64,000 bases of DNA from Bog-473 sp963744225. Its GTDB lineage: Bacteria; Actinomycetota; Acidimicrobiia; Acidimicrobiales; RAAP-2. The notes under the pieces are model-generated. The model was not told the origin of the DNA, did not search any database, and saw only the letters and a list, made by a program, of their open reading frames with translations. How positions within the stretch are numbered: position 1 is the first letter of the stretch; each line of letters starts with the position of its first letter. Positions 1 through 9,732 of the stretch are shown here, one piece after another. Location: positions 806,001 to 870,000 of the forward strand of contig CAVUSV010000004.1 in assembly GCA_963744225.1 (NCBI GenBank). The letters are read 5' to 3'. The position numbers and the translations under genes were made by a program.

Positions 1-1298
1 CGTCCTTCGCCAGCGCCGAGGCGGGCCAGGGCCGCCACCCCGGCAGCGGTGGCGTGCGGCGAGGAGGCCACCTCGATCGGGATCTGGAGCAGGTCGGCCT
101 GTGTCTGCATGAGAAGGCGCGAGCGGGTCAGCCCCCCGTCCACCCGTAGCAACGAGAGAGGACGACCGAGATCGACCCCAGTGGCCCGCGCCAACAGGGC
201 CACTTGCGCCGCCAACCCTTCGATGGTGGCCCGAACCACATGCGCCGGTTCCGTGCCCGGCCCGATCCCCTCGATGCTGGCCAGAGCGTCGGGCCGCCAC
301 CATGGCGCACCCAGGCCGCTGAAGGCGGGCACCACCGTGACGCCTCCGCTGTCGCGCACCGAGCCAGCCACGGCGTCGAGGTCCTCGGCGCGCGCGAGGA
401 ACCCCCACCGGCGCAACCACGCGACCGCTGCCCCGGCGGCGTAGACCTGTCCGTCGATGCAGTAGGCGGCGTCCTCGCCGAGCTGCCAGGCGACCGACAC
501 GGACAGTCCGCCGGAGGAGACCAACGGCCTGGCTCCCGCATTGGCCAGGAGGAAGGCGCCTGTCCCGTAGGTGCACTTGGATTCTCCGGGCTCGAGGCAA
601 TGCTCGCCGACCAGCGCGGCCTGCTGATCGACGCTCAACCCGCTCAGCACGAGCGAGGGGCCGAACGCGTCGGTGCGACCAATTTCCTCCGCGCTGCCCA
701 CGACGGTAGGGAGGTCTTCGCCGTCGAGGCCGAAGGCCGCGCATGCGTCCTCGGACCAGGTGCGCCGTTCCAGGTCGAGGAGCATCGTCCGCGAGGCGGT
801 GGTCGCGTCGGTGACGTACATCCCGGTGAGGCGGTGCAGGAGCCAGGTGTCACTGGTCGTCACCACCCCCTCGTTCGTGACGTTGCGCCGCAACCACGCC
901 ATCTTCGGTGCCGCGAAGTAGGGATCGAGGGGAAGCCCGGTCGTACGGTTCAGCTGCTCCGCCTGCCCCGCCATGGCAACACAGACCGCCGTGGCCCGCC
1001 GATCCTGCCAGGAGATGGCGCTGCTCAAGGGCCGGCCTGTGCCGCGGTCCCACGCCAACACGGTCTCACCCTGATTGGCGAAGCCGACGGCGGTGACCCC
1101 GCCACCCGAGCGGGCGAGCGCGTCCCGGCCGGAGGCGCAGACTGAATCCCACAACTGTTCGGGGTCCTGTTCCACACCGCCATTCGGGACGGCAACCGGC
1201 GTCACCGCGGACTCGACCGACACCAGGATCTCCCCGTCATCGCCGAAGACGACGGCCTTGGTGGCCGACGTTCCCTGGTCGATGGCGAGGACTTTCAC
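1..1298 (-). CDS. FGGY-family carbohydrate kinase, glycerol kinase-like (3' end cut by window edge)
   Basis: ATP-dependent sugar/polyol kinase of the FGGY family, closest in motifs to glycerol kinase. Translation from a GTG at 1298 begins VKVLAIDQGTSATKAVVF, the family's N-terminal phosphate-binding segment. SWQDRR, the KCTYGTGAFLL stretch and the VDGGLTRS segment near the end of the visible part follow in the right order. About 432 codons are visible and the C-terminus lies outside the window. The frame is open throughout, unlike many neighbours. It is divergent from the permease at 1661. The sugar cannot be told from sequence; glycerol, or a polyol related to the adjacent catabolic genes, is possible. 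Confidence 0.85.
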   Translation of the reverse strand, partial: MKVLAIDQGTSATKAVVFGDDGEILVSVESAVTPVAVPNGGVEQDPEQLWDSVCASGRDALARSGGGVTAVGFANQGETVLAWDRGTGRPLSSAISWQDRRATAVCVAMAGQAEQLNRTTGLPLDPYFAAPKMAWLRRNVTNEGVVTTSDTWLLHRLTGMYVTDATTASRTMLLDLERRTWSEDACAAFGLDGEDLPTVVGSAEEIGRTDAFGPSLVLSGLSVDQQAALVGEHCLEPGESKCTYGTGAFLLANAGARPLVSSGGLSVSVAWQLGEDAAYCIDGQVYAAGAAVAWLRRWGFLARAEDLDAVAGSVRDSGGVTVVPAFSGLGAPWWRPDALASIEGIGPGTEPAHVVRATIEGLAAQVALLARATGVDLGRPLSLLRVDGGLTRSRLLMQTQADLLQIPIEVASSPHATAAGVAALARLGAGEG

Positions 1299-1660
1299 CG
1301 AGAGAGCGGGGACTGCGCTCGGTCAGCCATCGAGGACGACCACGCTGATCGCAAATCTTGGCGGCGGCTGTTTGTCTGGCATCGCGTCTCCCACTCCCGC
1401 ATCACGGCGGTGACCGCCGCCCGTCTGCTCATGCTGACAGGTCGGAGAGGGGCAGCATCCATCTCCGGACAGACTCGGGCTGTCCGCGCGTCGGGGCACA
1501 CGATCGACTTCTCTCAGCCGTGGGGACCGCTCTCTCACTCGTCGGAACCTCGGTGCGTCCACCGTCAGCATTCCGTCATGCGGCGAAGCGGGTTGCTATC
1601 GTGCTCCGCAACACCAGCTGCGATCCTGGTCGGGGGCCCGCCGAGACAAGGGGAACGAAC
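1299..1660. other. intergenic region between divergent kinase and permease genes
   Basis: This 362-bp stretch must carry the promoters of both divergent genes. I see no convincing small gene, terminator or riboswitch in it. The permease has a ribosome-binding site (AAGGGGAA) at about 1648-1655. ORFs visible here are GC-rich shadow frames. Confidence 0.5.
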
Positions 1661-3280
1661 GTGCCTGAAGGTGTCATTGAGGAAACCCCTGAAGGTGTCG
1701 TTGGGGAACCCGTTGACCTCTCGTCGCTGACCGCAGATGAGAAGCAACTCGCCGAGATGGGCTACAAGCAGGAGCTGAATCGCTCCTGGTCCAGTTTCTC
1801 CAACTTCGCCATCAGCTTCTCCATCATCTCCATCCTCGCCGGATGCTTCACCACCTTCTCGAGCGGGTGGAACGGCGGCGGCCCTGCCGCCATCGCCTGG
1901 GGCTGGCCCATCCTGGCCGCGCTCATCCTCTGCATCGGACTCTGCCTGTCCGAGCTCGTCTCGGCCTTCCCGACCTCGGGCGGCATCTACTGGTGGGCCT
2001 CCAAGCTCGGCGGGGCCAAGTCCGGCTACTACACCGGGTGGCTGAACCTCATCGGCCTGTTGGCGATCGTGGCATCGGTGGCATACGGGTGCGCGACGTT
2101 CCTCGACCTCACCCTCGGCTTCCTTTTCCCGGGCCACTACACGCCGGGCAACCTCGACACGATCTTCCTGTACTTCATGGGCATCCTGGTCATCGCCGCA
2201 CTGGCCAACATCTTCTCGAGCCACCTGCTGGCCATCTTCAACAACGTCTCGGTGTACTGGCATGTGCTGGGCGCGACGGCGATCATCCTGATCCTGATCA
2301 TCCTGCCCGATCACCACGCCAGCGTGAGCCAGGTCTTCACCTCCCGCGTGAACAACACCGGCTTCTTCAACGGAAAGACCGGCGGGTTCGGCTTCCTCTT
2401 CATCGTCCTGCCCATCGGCGCCCTGCTGACCCAGTACACGATCACCGGGTACGACGCCTCGGCCCACCTGTCCGAGGAAACGCACTCGGCCGCCGACTCG
2501 GCGGCCAAGGGCATCTGGCGCTCGATCTTCTACTCCGCCATCGGCGGCTGGCTCCTCCTGCTGGCCTTCCTCTTCGCCGTCCAGAACGCGGGCAACGTGA
2601 CCAAGGGCGGCGGCGGCGTGGCGCTGATCTTCTCCCAGGCCCTTACCTCGCGCTGGGGCGGCACAGTGCTCCTTATCGCCACGGTGGGCCAGTTCTTCTG
2701 CACCATGGCCTGCATGACGAGCTGCACGCGGATGCTCTTCGCGTTCAGCCGGGACGGCGCCGTCCCCGGTCACCGGCAGTGGTCACGGCTCAGCTCGAGG
2801 CGGGTCCCCGTCGCGGGGGTGATCCTCGTGGCGGTGATCTCCGTCCTCCTCACCCTGCCGGCCCTGATCAAAGTCGACATCAACGGAGCGCCCTCCCCGG
2901 TGGCCTTCTTCGCGGTGGTCTCCATCGGCGTGATCGGCCTCTACTGGTGCTTCGCCATCCCGATCTGGCACCGGTGGCGGATGGGTGACAGCTTCGAGCC
3001 CGGCAGCTGGAACCTCGGGACAAAGAACAAGTGGATCGCCGTGATCGCGCTTCTGGACGTCGTCCTCGTGAGTTTCATGGCCTTCATGCCGACCTCTAAC
3101 CTCGGGGTGCCGTGGGACACCGGCTTCGCCTGGAAGTACGTGAACTACACGATCCTGGTCTTCCCGGCGTTCCTGATCTTCTTGTGGATCTACTGGCACG
3201 TGTCGGTCAAAAACTGGTTCACCGGACCCAAACACACGATCGACATCCTGCCGGAGACCCCCGCATCGTCGCTGCCCTGA
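1661..3280 (+). CDS. APC-superfamily amino acid/choline-type permease
   Basis: Polytopic inner-membrane transporter of 539 aa. After a soluble N-terminus of about 45 residues, the segment FSNFAISFSIISILAGC is the hallmark first helix of the amino acid/choline transporter (ACT) branch of the APC superfamily. About twelve hydrophobic helices follow, and FPTSGGIYWW and SEETHSAA are also typical. The open frame extends upstream to 1358, but GTG 1661 is preceded by AAGGGGAA at a normal distance and gives the expected family length. Downstream lie a choline-kinase-like phosphotransferase and a dimethylglycine/sarcosine-dehydrogenase-like gene, so a quaternary amine, methylated glycine or amino acid substrate is a reasonable inference. 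Confidence 0.85.
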   Translation: MPEGVIEETPEGVVGEPVDLSSLTADEKQLAEMGYKQELNRSWSSFSNFAISFSIISILAGCFTTFSSGWNGGGPAAIAWGWPILAALILCIGLCLSELVSAFPTSGGIYWWASKLGGAKSGYYTGWLNLIGLLAIVASVAYGCATFLDLTLGFLFPGHYTPGNLDTIFLYFMGILVIAALANIFSSHLLAIFNNVSVYWHVLGATAIILILIILPDHHASVSQVFTSRVNNTGFFNGKTGGFGFLFIVLPIGALLTQYTITGYDASAHLSEETHSAADSAAKGIWRSIFYSAIGGWLLLLAFLFAVQNAGNVTKGGGGVALIFSQALTSRWGGTVLLIATVGQFFCTMACMTSCTRMLFAFSRDGAVPGHRQWSRLSSRRVPVAGVILVAVISVLLTLPALIKVDINGAPSPVAFFAVVSIGVIGLYWCFAIPIWHRWRMGDSFEPGSWNLGTKNKWIAVIALLDVVLVSFMAFMPTSNLGVPWDTGFAWKYVNYTILVFPAFLIFLWIYWHVSVKNWFTGPKHTIDILPETPASSLP

Positions 3281-3302
3281 GCGGCGCGCCGTCGCGGCAG
3301 CA

Positions 3303-4234
3303 GTGAGCGCCGGTGACGGCGCGGGGCTCGACGCCGCTTTGCTCGAGCGGATCGAGGTGCTACGGGGTCGGTCGTGCACGGTCGAGCCCCTGCCGGGCGG
3401 GCTCACCAACCAGAACTACAAGGTCTCGACACCCGACGGAACCTACGTGCTGCGTCACTCCGCGCCTTCGTCTGACGACGAGCTGACCGTCGACCGCCGC
3501 GCCGAGTACGAGAACTCCGTCCGTGCCGCGACGGCCGGTGTCGGCGCACCCGTCGTCGCCTTCTTGCCCGACGACGGGGTCCTCGTCGTCGGCTTCCTCG
3601 ACGGTGAGACGCTAACGCGACGAGCACCTCCAGCAGCCCGGCATCCTGCCGCGGGTGGCCGACAGCCTGCCGACGGCTCCACGCCGGCGAGCCGTTCGTC
3701 AACCGCTTCGACATGTTCGAGCTCCAGGCCGATTACCTCGCCCGCGTCCGGCGCCGCGGCTTCCGCCTCCCGCCCGGTTACCTCGACCACACCCCGACCG
3801 TCACGCGCATCCGCGACGCCCTGCGCGTCCGCCCCGTCGCAGCCCGGCCGTGCAACAACGACCTCCTGCCCGCCAACTTCATCGACGACGGCACGGACCG
3901 TCTCCATCATCGACTACGAGTACTCCGGCAACAACGACCCCTACTTCGAGCTCGGCAACATCTGGAGCGAGTGCCACCTGACCGTCGATCAGCTGGAAGA
4001 GCTGCTCGTCGCGTACGACGGCGCCGCCTCCAGGAGCCACCTGGCGCGGGCCCGCCTGTGGGGCGCTCATGTCCCAGTACGGGTGGACGCTGTGGGCGTC
4101 GATCCAGGACGCCACGAGCCCGATAGAGTTCGACTTCTGGAGCTGGGGGATGGAGAAGTACGAGCGGGCGCAGGCCACCTTCAGCCGATCCCGACCTCGA
4201 GCGGCTCCTGGCCGACGTCACCCGGGCAGACTGA
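3303..4234 (+). pseudogene. choline/ethanolamine-kinase-like phosphotransferase, multiply frameshifted
   Basis: Remains of a small-molecule kinase of the choline kinase/aminoglycoside phosphotransferase superfamily. Pieces in different frames join into one protein: GGLTNQNYKV (nucleotide loop) near 3400 in frame 3, FELQADYLARV and CNNDLLPANFIDDG (catalytic-loop D and N) at 3713-3895 in frame 2, SIIDYEYSGNNDPYFELGN (the metal-binding IDYEY motif) back in frame 3, MSQYGWTLW in frame 1, and the stop at 4232-4234 in frame 2. At least five shifts within 930 bp are needed. That density is much higher than elsewhere in the window, so real decay is possible, although sequencing error also occurs in this assembly. 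It sits between the permease and the flavoprotein. Confidence 0.75.
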
Positions 4235-4260
4235 GGCGGGACTCGGCAAGGGGCAGGACG

Positions 4261-6734
4261 ATGGAGCGCGCACCGACGCAGGAGGCGATCTGCCCGACCG
4301 GGCCCGCGTCGTCATCATCGGCGGCGGCGTGATCGGGACCTCGACCGCGTACCACTTGGCCCGCCTCGGGTGGACCGACGTCCTCCTGCTCGAGCAGGGA
4401 CAGCTCTCGTGCGGCACGACGTGGCACGCGGCGGGCCTCCTCGGCCAGCTCCGGGCGAGCGAGTCCGGCACCCGCCTGGTGCAGTACTCCGCCCGCCTCT
4501 ACGGCGAGCTCGAGGCGGAGACGGGCCTCGCCACGGGGCTCAAGCGGTGTGGTGGCGTGACCGTGGCCCGCACGCCCGAGCGGATGGTCCAGCTTCGCCG
4601 GACCGCGGCCACGGCCGAGGCCTACGACCTCGAGTGCGAGCTGCTCACGCCACTCCAGGCTCTGGAGCGTTACCCCATCCTCGAGACCGGCGATCTGCTC
4701 GGCGCCCTCTGGCTGCCCGGCGATGCCACAGTGAACCCGGTCGACGTCACGGCGTCCCTGGCCCGCGGGGCCCGCATGCGGGGCATCCGCATCGAGGAGC
4801 ACACCCGGGTGACGGGCATCGCGACGCGGGGCGGGCGGGTCACGGGTGTCGTGACCGACCGGGGTGCGGTCGATGCCGAGGTGGTGGTGAACTGCGCCGG
4901 CCAGTGGGCCAAGGCGGTCGGCCTCCTCTGCGGCGTCGACGTCCCCCTCCACTCGGCCGAACACTTCTATGTGGTGACCGAGGCAGTGGACGGCGTCCAC
5001 CCGAGCCTTCCGATCCTGCGCGACCCCGACGGGTACACGTACGTGAAGGAGGAGGTCGGTGGTCTCGTCGTTGGCGGATTCGAGCCGACGGCAAAGCCCT
5101 GGGTCGCCCCTGACGCACTGCCGTACCCATTCGAATTCCAGCTCCTCGAGGAGGACTGGGACCACTTCGGCATCCTCATGGAATCGGCGGTCCACCGGAT
5201 CCCGGCCCTTCAGCACACCGGGCTGAAGAAGCTGTACAACGGCCCGGAGAGCTTCACCCCCGACAACCAGTTCGTCCTGGGCGAGGCGCCCAATCTGGCG
5301 GGCTTCTTCGTCGGGGCCGGGTTCAACTCGGTCGGGATCGCCTCGGGCGGCGGAGCCGGCCGGGCTCTCGCCGAGTGGATCGTCGAGGGCGAGCCGACGG
5401 GCGACCTGGTCGCGGTCGACATCCGGCGTTTCGCCCCGTTCAACGCCAACGTCCGGTGGCTGCGGGACCGGGTGGGGGAGGTGCTCGGACTCCACTACGC
5501 GGTGCCCTGGCCCAACCGGGAGCTGGCGACGGCCCGTCCCTTCCGGCGGTCGCCCCTCCACCATCTGCTCGCCGTCAAGGGTGCCGTCTTCGGTTCGAAG
5601 ATGGGGTGGGAGCGGCCCAACGTCTTCGCCCCGGCGGGCCAGCCCGCCGAGATCGACTACACCTGGGACCGGCCGCCATGGATCGCGTGGTCGGCCGCCG
5701 AACAGAGAGCCACCCGGGAGCGCGTGGCCGTCTTCGACGAGACGTCCTTCGGCAAGCTCCTCGTGGTGGGTCGGGATTCCGAGACGCTGCTCCAGCGCCT
5801 CTGCACGGCGGACGTGGCCGTGCGGCCGGGCCGTGCGGTGTATACGGGCATGCTCAACGAGCGCGCCGGGTACGAGGCCGACGTGACCGTGACCCGCCTC
5901 GCGCGGGACCGGTACCTCCTCGTGACGAGTGCGGCCTCGCCGGTGCGCGACGCGGCGTGGATCGAGCGGCACCTCCGCCCCGGCGAGCACGTCAGCGTGG
6001 TTGACGTCTCCTCGGCCTACGCCGTCCTCGGCGTGATGGGTCCCGCGTCGCGCCAATTGCTCGGCCGGCTCGGGTCCGCCGACCTTTCCGACGAGGCGTT
6101 CCCCTTCTCGACAAGCCAGGAGATCGCCCTCGGCTACGCCACGGTGCGAGCCACCAGGATTACCTACGTGGGCGAGCTCGGCTGGGAGCTCTACGTCCCG
6201 ACCGAGTTCGCCGTGGGGGTCTACGAGGACCTGGTCGCGGCCGGCGCCGACCTCGGCCTCGTCGACGCCGGGTACTACGCCATCAACAGTCTCCGCCTCG
6301 ATAAGGGATACCGCGCCTTCGGCGCCGACCTCACCCCGGACCACACCCCGCTCGAAGCCGGCCTGCGCTTCACCTGCAAACTCACGACTCCGATCGACTT
6401 CGTGGGCCGGACCGCCCTCGAGGCGGCTATGGAGGCGGGGCCGCGCCGGCGCCTTGTCTCGCTCCGGGTCGGCGACCCCGACGGCATGCTGTGGGGTGGC
6501 GAACTCGTCCTCCACGACGGCGAGCCGGCCGGCCAGGTGACCTCGGCGGCGTGGTCGGCCACCTGCGGGGCGGCCGTCGGCCTCGCCTACGTCTGGCGGC
6601 GGAACCGCGGTCCCGTCCGTGCCGACGACCTGGCCTCGGGAACCTGGGAGGTGTTGGTGGGCGACACCGTGGCTCCGGTCGACATCCGGACTGGGGCGTT
6701 TTACGATCCGAAGTCGGCCCGGGTCCGAGGTTGA
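4261..6734 (+). CDS. FAD-dependent oxidoreductase with GCV-T domain, dimethylglycine/sarcosine dehydrogenase-like
   Basis: Large flavoprotein of about 820 aa that would oxidatively demethylate an N-methylated glycine. The N-terminal DAO domain has the dinucleotide-binding VVIIGGGVIGTSTAYHLA. TTWHAAGLL matches the segment whose histidine carries covalent FAD in dimethylglycine dehydrogenase, and NGPESFTPDNQF is typical of the family. The C-terminal half is the aminomethyltransferase (GCV-T) fold, which hands the one-carbon unit to folate, ending in a normal GCV-T C-terminal domain. The best start, ATG 4261, is out of frame with the body and joins it through one shift before about 4305. It lies 26 bp after the broken kinase and shares its direction, so a co-transcribed catabolic unit is likely. 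Confidence 0.85.
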
Positions 6735-6782
6735 GGCGGGAAGGCACCCGGCCGGACTGATCGGGACGGGCTCTATTCCGCC

Positions 6783-6832
6783 TCAGAGCCGGTAGAGCGT
6801 CGAAGCCTGTCCAGCGTCAGAGCCGGTAGAGC
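6783..6832. repeat. 16-bp direct repeat at the 3' end of the amidohydrolase
   Basis: The 16-mer TCAGAGCCGGTAGAGC occurs at 6783-6798 and 6817-6832. The second copy encodes the last codons and stop of the amidohydrolase (LYRL*), so the first is a duplicate of the gene's tail just beyond the stop. Confidence 0.8.
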
Positions 6833-7983
6833 TTCTGCGCGTTCTCGCCCAGGATCTTGCGCTGCACCTCGGGCGCCAGGGTCGACATCTTCTCCGCCAC
6901 CGTGTCGAGCGGCTTGGGGTAGAGGCAGGTCGGGTGCGGGAAGTCGGTCTCGAAGAGGATGCTGTCCTCCCCCACCGCGGCGACGAGGGCGGGCACGTTG
7001 TTCTTCTCGAACCAGAACGTCGCGAACAGGTTCCGCCGGAAGTACTCCGACGGGAGCATCGACATGTGGGCCAGCTGCTTGGGGGCGTTCTCGGACATCT
7101 CGTAGTCGAGGGCCTCCAAGATGAAGGGGATCCAACCCACCCCGCTCTCGACCGAGACCATCTTCAGTGTCGGATGGCGGTCCAGCATGCCGCTCAGGAT
7201 GATGTTGGTGACAACCCGGGCGTTCCCGATGAACAGGAGGGTCCCGCCAATGGCGAGCTTCGTGTCCTCGTCCTGGGACTCCCACGGGTAGGTGCCGAAG
7301 TACGTCATGGTGGTGAGGCTGGCGCCGATGTGAAAGTGGACCGGGAGCTGCAGGTCCGCACAGACCTCCCACAGCGGGTCCCAGGCCCGGTTGGCCAGGT
7401 CGGGTGCCCCCAGGTCCTGGGGGTCGGACGTCATGTTGACCCCGCGGAGGTCCAGCGCGGCCACACGCTTGGCCTCGACCACGCACGCTGCGGGGTCCCA
7501 GGCGGGGAGCACGGGCATCGGCAGCAACCGGCGCCCCGAGTCCGCCTGCACCTCGGCCATGGCGTCGTTGTAGATCTGGACACACAAGAGCCGCAGTTCG
7601 GGATCCTTCACGACGTCGGAGATCCCCTGGCCGCCCAGCCCGATGGAGTTGGGGAAGCAGACCTGGGCCCAGATCCCCGAATCGTCCATCACCTCGATGC
7701 GCGCCTTGGGATCGAAGGCGCCCAGGTGGATGCGGTCGATGGTCCATTCGTAGAGCGCCTCGAGGGCCCGGCCCTTCCCGCCCTCACGGTCGATCACGCC
7801 ACCGCCGCCGGCAAAGCCGAGTTCCGCCCCGTCGACCACCCACATCGGACGACCGTCGATCTCTTCCACTCGCGGCACCCGATCCGCATACTTGGACGGC
7901 GCCCGGCTGGTCCAGAGGTCGTGCGCCTCCGTCAGGTGCGTGTCCGCGTCGATGACCCGCAGCCCCTCGAGTGCAAGCGCCAT
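6817..7983 (-). CDS. amidohydrolase-family (ACMSD-like) metal-dependent hydrolase/decarboxylase
   Basis: TIM-barrel metalloenzyme of the amidohydrolase_2 group, 388 aa. IDADTHLTE supplies the DxH metal-binding strand. The barrel ends with ETDFPHPTCLYP, where the aspartate is the last metal/catalytic residue. Members include aminocarboxymuconate-semialdehyde decarboxylase and many ring-cleavage hydrolases or decarboxylases. ATG 7983 is chosen over the upstream frame extension because GGGGAGGAACA precedes it at proper spacing. It converges with the flavoprotein and is followed on its own strand by the aldehyde dehydrogenase and MFS genes. The substrate is unknown. Confidence 0.85.
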   Translation of the reverse strand: MALALEGLRVIDADTHLTEAHDLWTSRAPSKYADRVPRVEEIDGRPMWVVDGAELGFAGGGGVIDREGGKGRALEALYEWTIDRIHLGAFDPKARIEVMDDSGIWAQVCFPNSIGLGGQGISDVVKDPELRLLCVQIYNDAMAEVQADSGRRLLPMPVLPAWDPAACVVEAKRVAALDLRGVNMTSDPQDLGAPDLANRAWDPLWEVCADLQLPVHFHIGASLTTMTYFGTYPWESQDEDTKLAIGGTLLFIGNARVVTNIILSGMLDRHPTLKMVSVESGVGWIPFILEALDYEMSENAPKQLAHMSMLPSEYFRRNLFATFWFEKNNVPALVAAVGEDSILFETDFPHPTCLYPKPLDTVAEKMSTLAPEVQRKILGENAQKLYRL

Positions 7984-8213
7984 TGTTCCTCCCCGGTCGA
8001 CGACGGTGCCCACCCTAAGGCCTGGGGTACGGCTCTGCCGCTGACCAGGGGGCACGAGCGCGGCCGACGGCCGCCCAACGGAGAGCCCCCGGGACGTTTC
8101 TCAGAACCATGCACATTTCGGTTTATAGTTTTTTGAAAGGTCGACCGGGTCGGTCCACCGGGTCAGTCCGCCGGACCGAGGCCGGCGGCGTCCAGGGCGG
8201 CTGGCCGACCGGA

Positions 8214-9714
8214 TCAGCGGGTGCGCGGGAACCCGAGATCGATCTCGCTCGTGGCCGGGTCGGGCCACCGGGTCGTCACGACTTTGGGGCGGGTGTAGAA
8301 CCGGAGGCCCTCGGGCCCGTACATGGCGCTGTCGCCGAAGAGCGAGGACTTCCATCCCCCGAAGGAGTAGAAGCCGACCGGCACCGGGATGGCCACATTG
8401 ATCCCGACCATGCCCGCCGTCACGTCGCGCTCGAACCGGCGGGCCGCTCCCCCGTCCCGGGTGAAGATCGCCGACCCGTTCCCGTAGGGGTTGGCGTTGA
8501 CCAGCGCGACGGCCTCCTCGTAGCTCGCAGCCCGCACGACGCTCAGCACCGGCCCGAAGATCTCGTCGTCGTAGACGCGCATGCCGGGGCGGACGTCGTC
8601 GAGGAGCGTGCAGCCGAGAAAGAAGCCCTCCGCCCACTCCCCCCGGCCGTCCACGACCAGCCGGGCCCCCTCGGACTCGCTGCCGTCGATATAGGCGCGC
8701 ACCCTGTCGCGGTGCTCGGCCGTCACCAGCGGGCCCATCTGCGACTCGGGATCGGTCCCTGGACCGATCACCAGCGCGGGCACGCGCTGGGCGATCGCGT
8801 CGACCAGTGCGTCCGCGACCGTCCCCACGGCGACGACGACCGAGACGGCCATGCAGCGCTCGCCGGCCGACCCGAACCCCGCGGAGATGGCGGCGTCGGC
8901 CGCCGCGTCGACGTCGGCATCGGGCAGGACGACCATGTGGTTCTTCGCGCCGCCCAGGGCCTGCACGCGCTTGCCGTGCCTCGCCCCGGTCTCGTAAATG
9001 TGGCGCGGCGATCGGCGTGCTGCCCACGAACGATACGGCGGCGACGCCGGGATGCGCCAGGAGGGTATCGACCGCGACGGCATCACCGTGCACGACGTTG
9101 ACGACGCCGTCGGGCACGCCCGCCTCCTTGGCCAGCTCAGCCAGAAGCAGCGACGCAGAGGGGTCCTTCTCCGATGGCTTCAAGATGAAGGCGTTGCCGC
9201 ACGCGATGGCGTTGGCCAGCATCCAGAGCGGGACCATCACCGGGAAGTTGAACGGGGTGATGCCGGCGACCACGCCCAGCGGTTCGAGCACGGTATGGAC
9301 GTCGACACCGCTCGACACCTCGGTCGAGTGCGACCCCTTCAGCAGGTGCGGGATGCCGCACGCGAATTCGATGTTTTCGAGTCCTCGAGCCACCTCGCCG
9401 GCCGCGTCGCTGAACACCTTCCCGTGCTCCGCCGTGACGGCAGCCGCCAGGTCGGCGGCGGCTTCGGCCACCAGGTCACGAAAGCGGAAGAGGACGCCGG
9501 CCCGCGCGACTCAGAGAGCCCCGGGCCCAGTCAACGGAGGCCTCGGACGCGACCTCGACGGCGAGGTCGACCTCGGAGCTCGAGGCCAATGGGACGACGG
9601 CGCGCTGCACGCCGTGCGCCGGGTCGTAGACCGGGCCGTGGCGCCCCGATGTCCCGGCCACCGACTTGCCCCCGACCCAGTGCTCGAGCTCGCGGATGGC
9701 ACCGATCCTGCCAC
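8214..9714 (-). CDS. mmsA: aldehyde dehydrogenase, methylmalonate-semialdehyde dehydrogenase type (frameshifted)
   Basis: NAD-dependent CoA-acylating aldehyde dehydrogenase. Three frames must be joined: an N-terminal part (9520-9700) with ELEHWVGGKSVAGTSGR, a middle part (9005-9471) with ITPFNFPVMVPLWMLANAI and FVGSTPIA, and a C-terminal part (8214-9005) with ALGGAKNHMVVLPDAD and SAGERCMAVS, whose cysteine is catalytic. The asparagine-rich substrate loop and the GERCMA context favour methylmalonate/malonate-semialdehyde dehydrogenase. Shifts lie near 9000 and 9490. The start is uncertain: GTG 9714 is nearest but needs a further shift. It is followed immediately on the same strand by the MFS gene's 3' end, which suggests joint catabolic use. 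Confidence 0.75.
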
Positions 9715-9732
9715 GCCGCCGGATCGGCAGCG

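Noticed and set aside
1299..1660. Glycine riboswitch ahead of the permease/flavoprotein cluster
   Set aside because: I could not find the conserved aptamer core or paired helices by eye; a covariance search would be needed.
4218..6515. 765-codon open frame antisense to the flavoprotein
   Set aside because: It is the complement-frame shadow of a GC-rich gene, rich in Arg, Gly, Glu and His with no domain, while the plus strand has a complete, motif-bearing protein.
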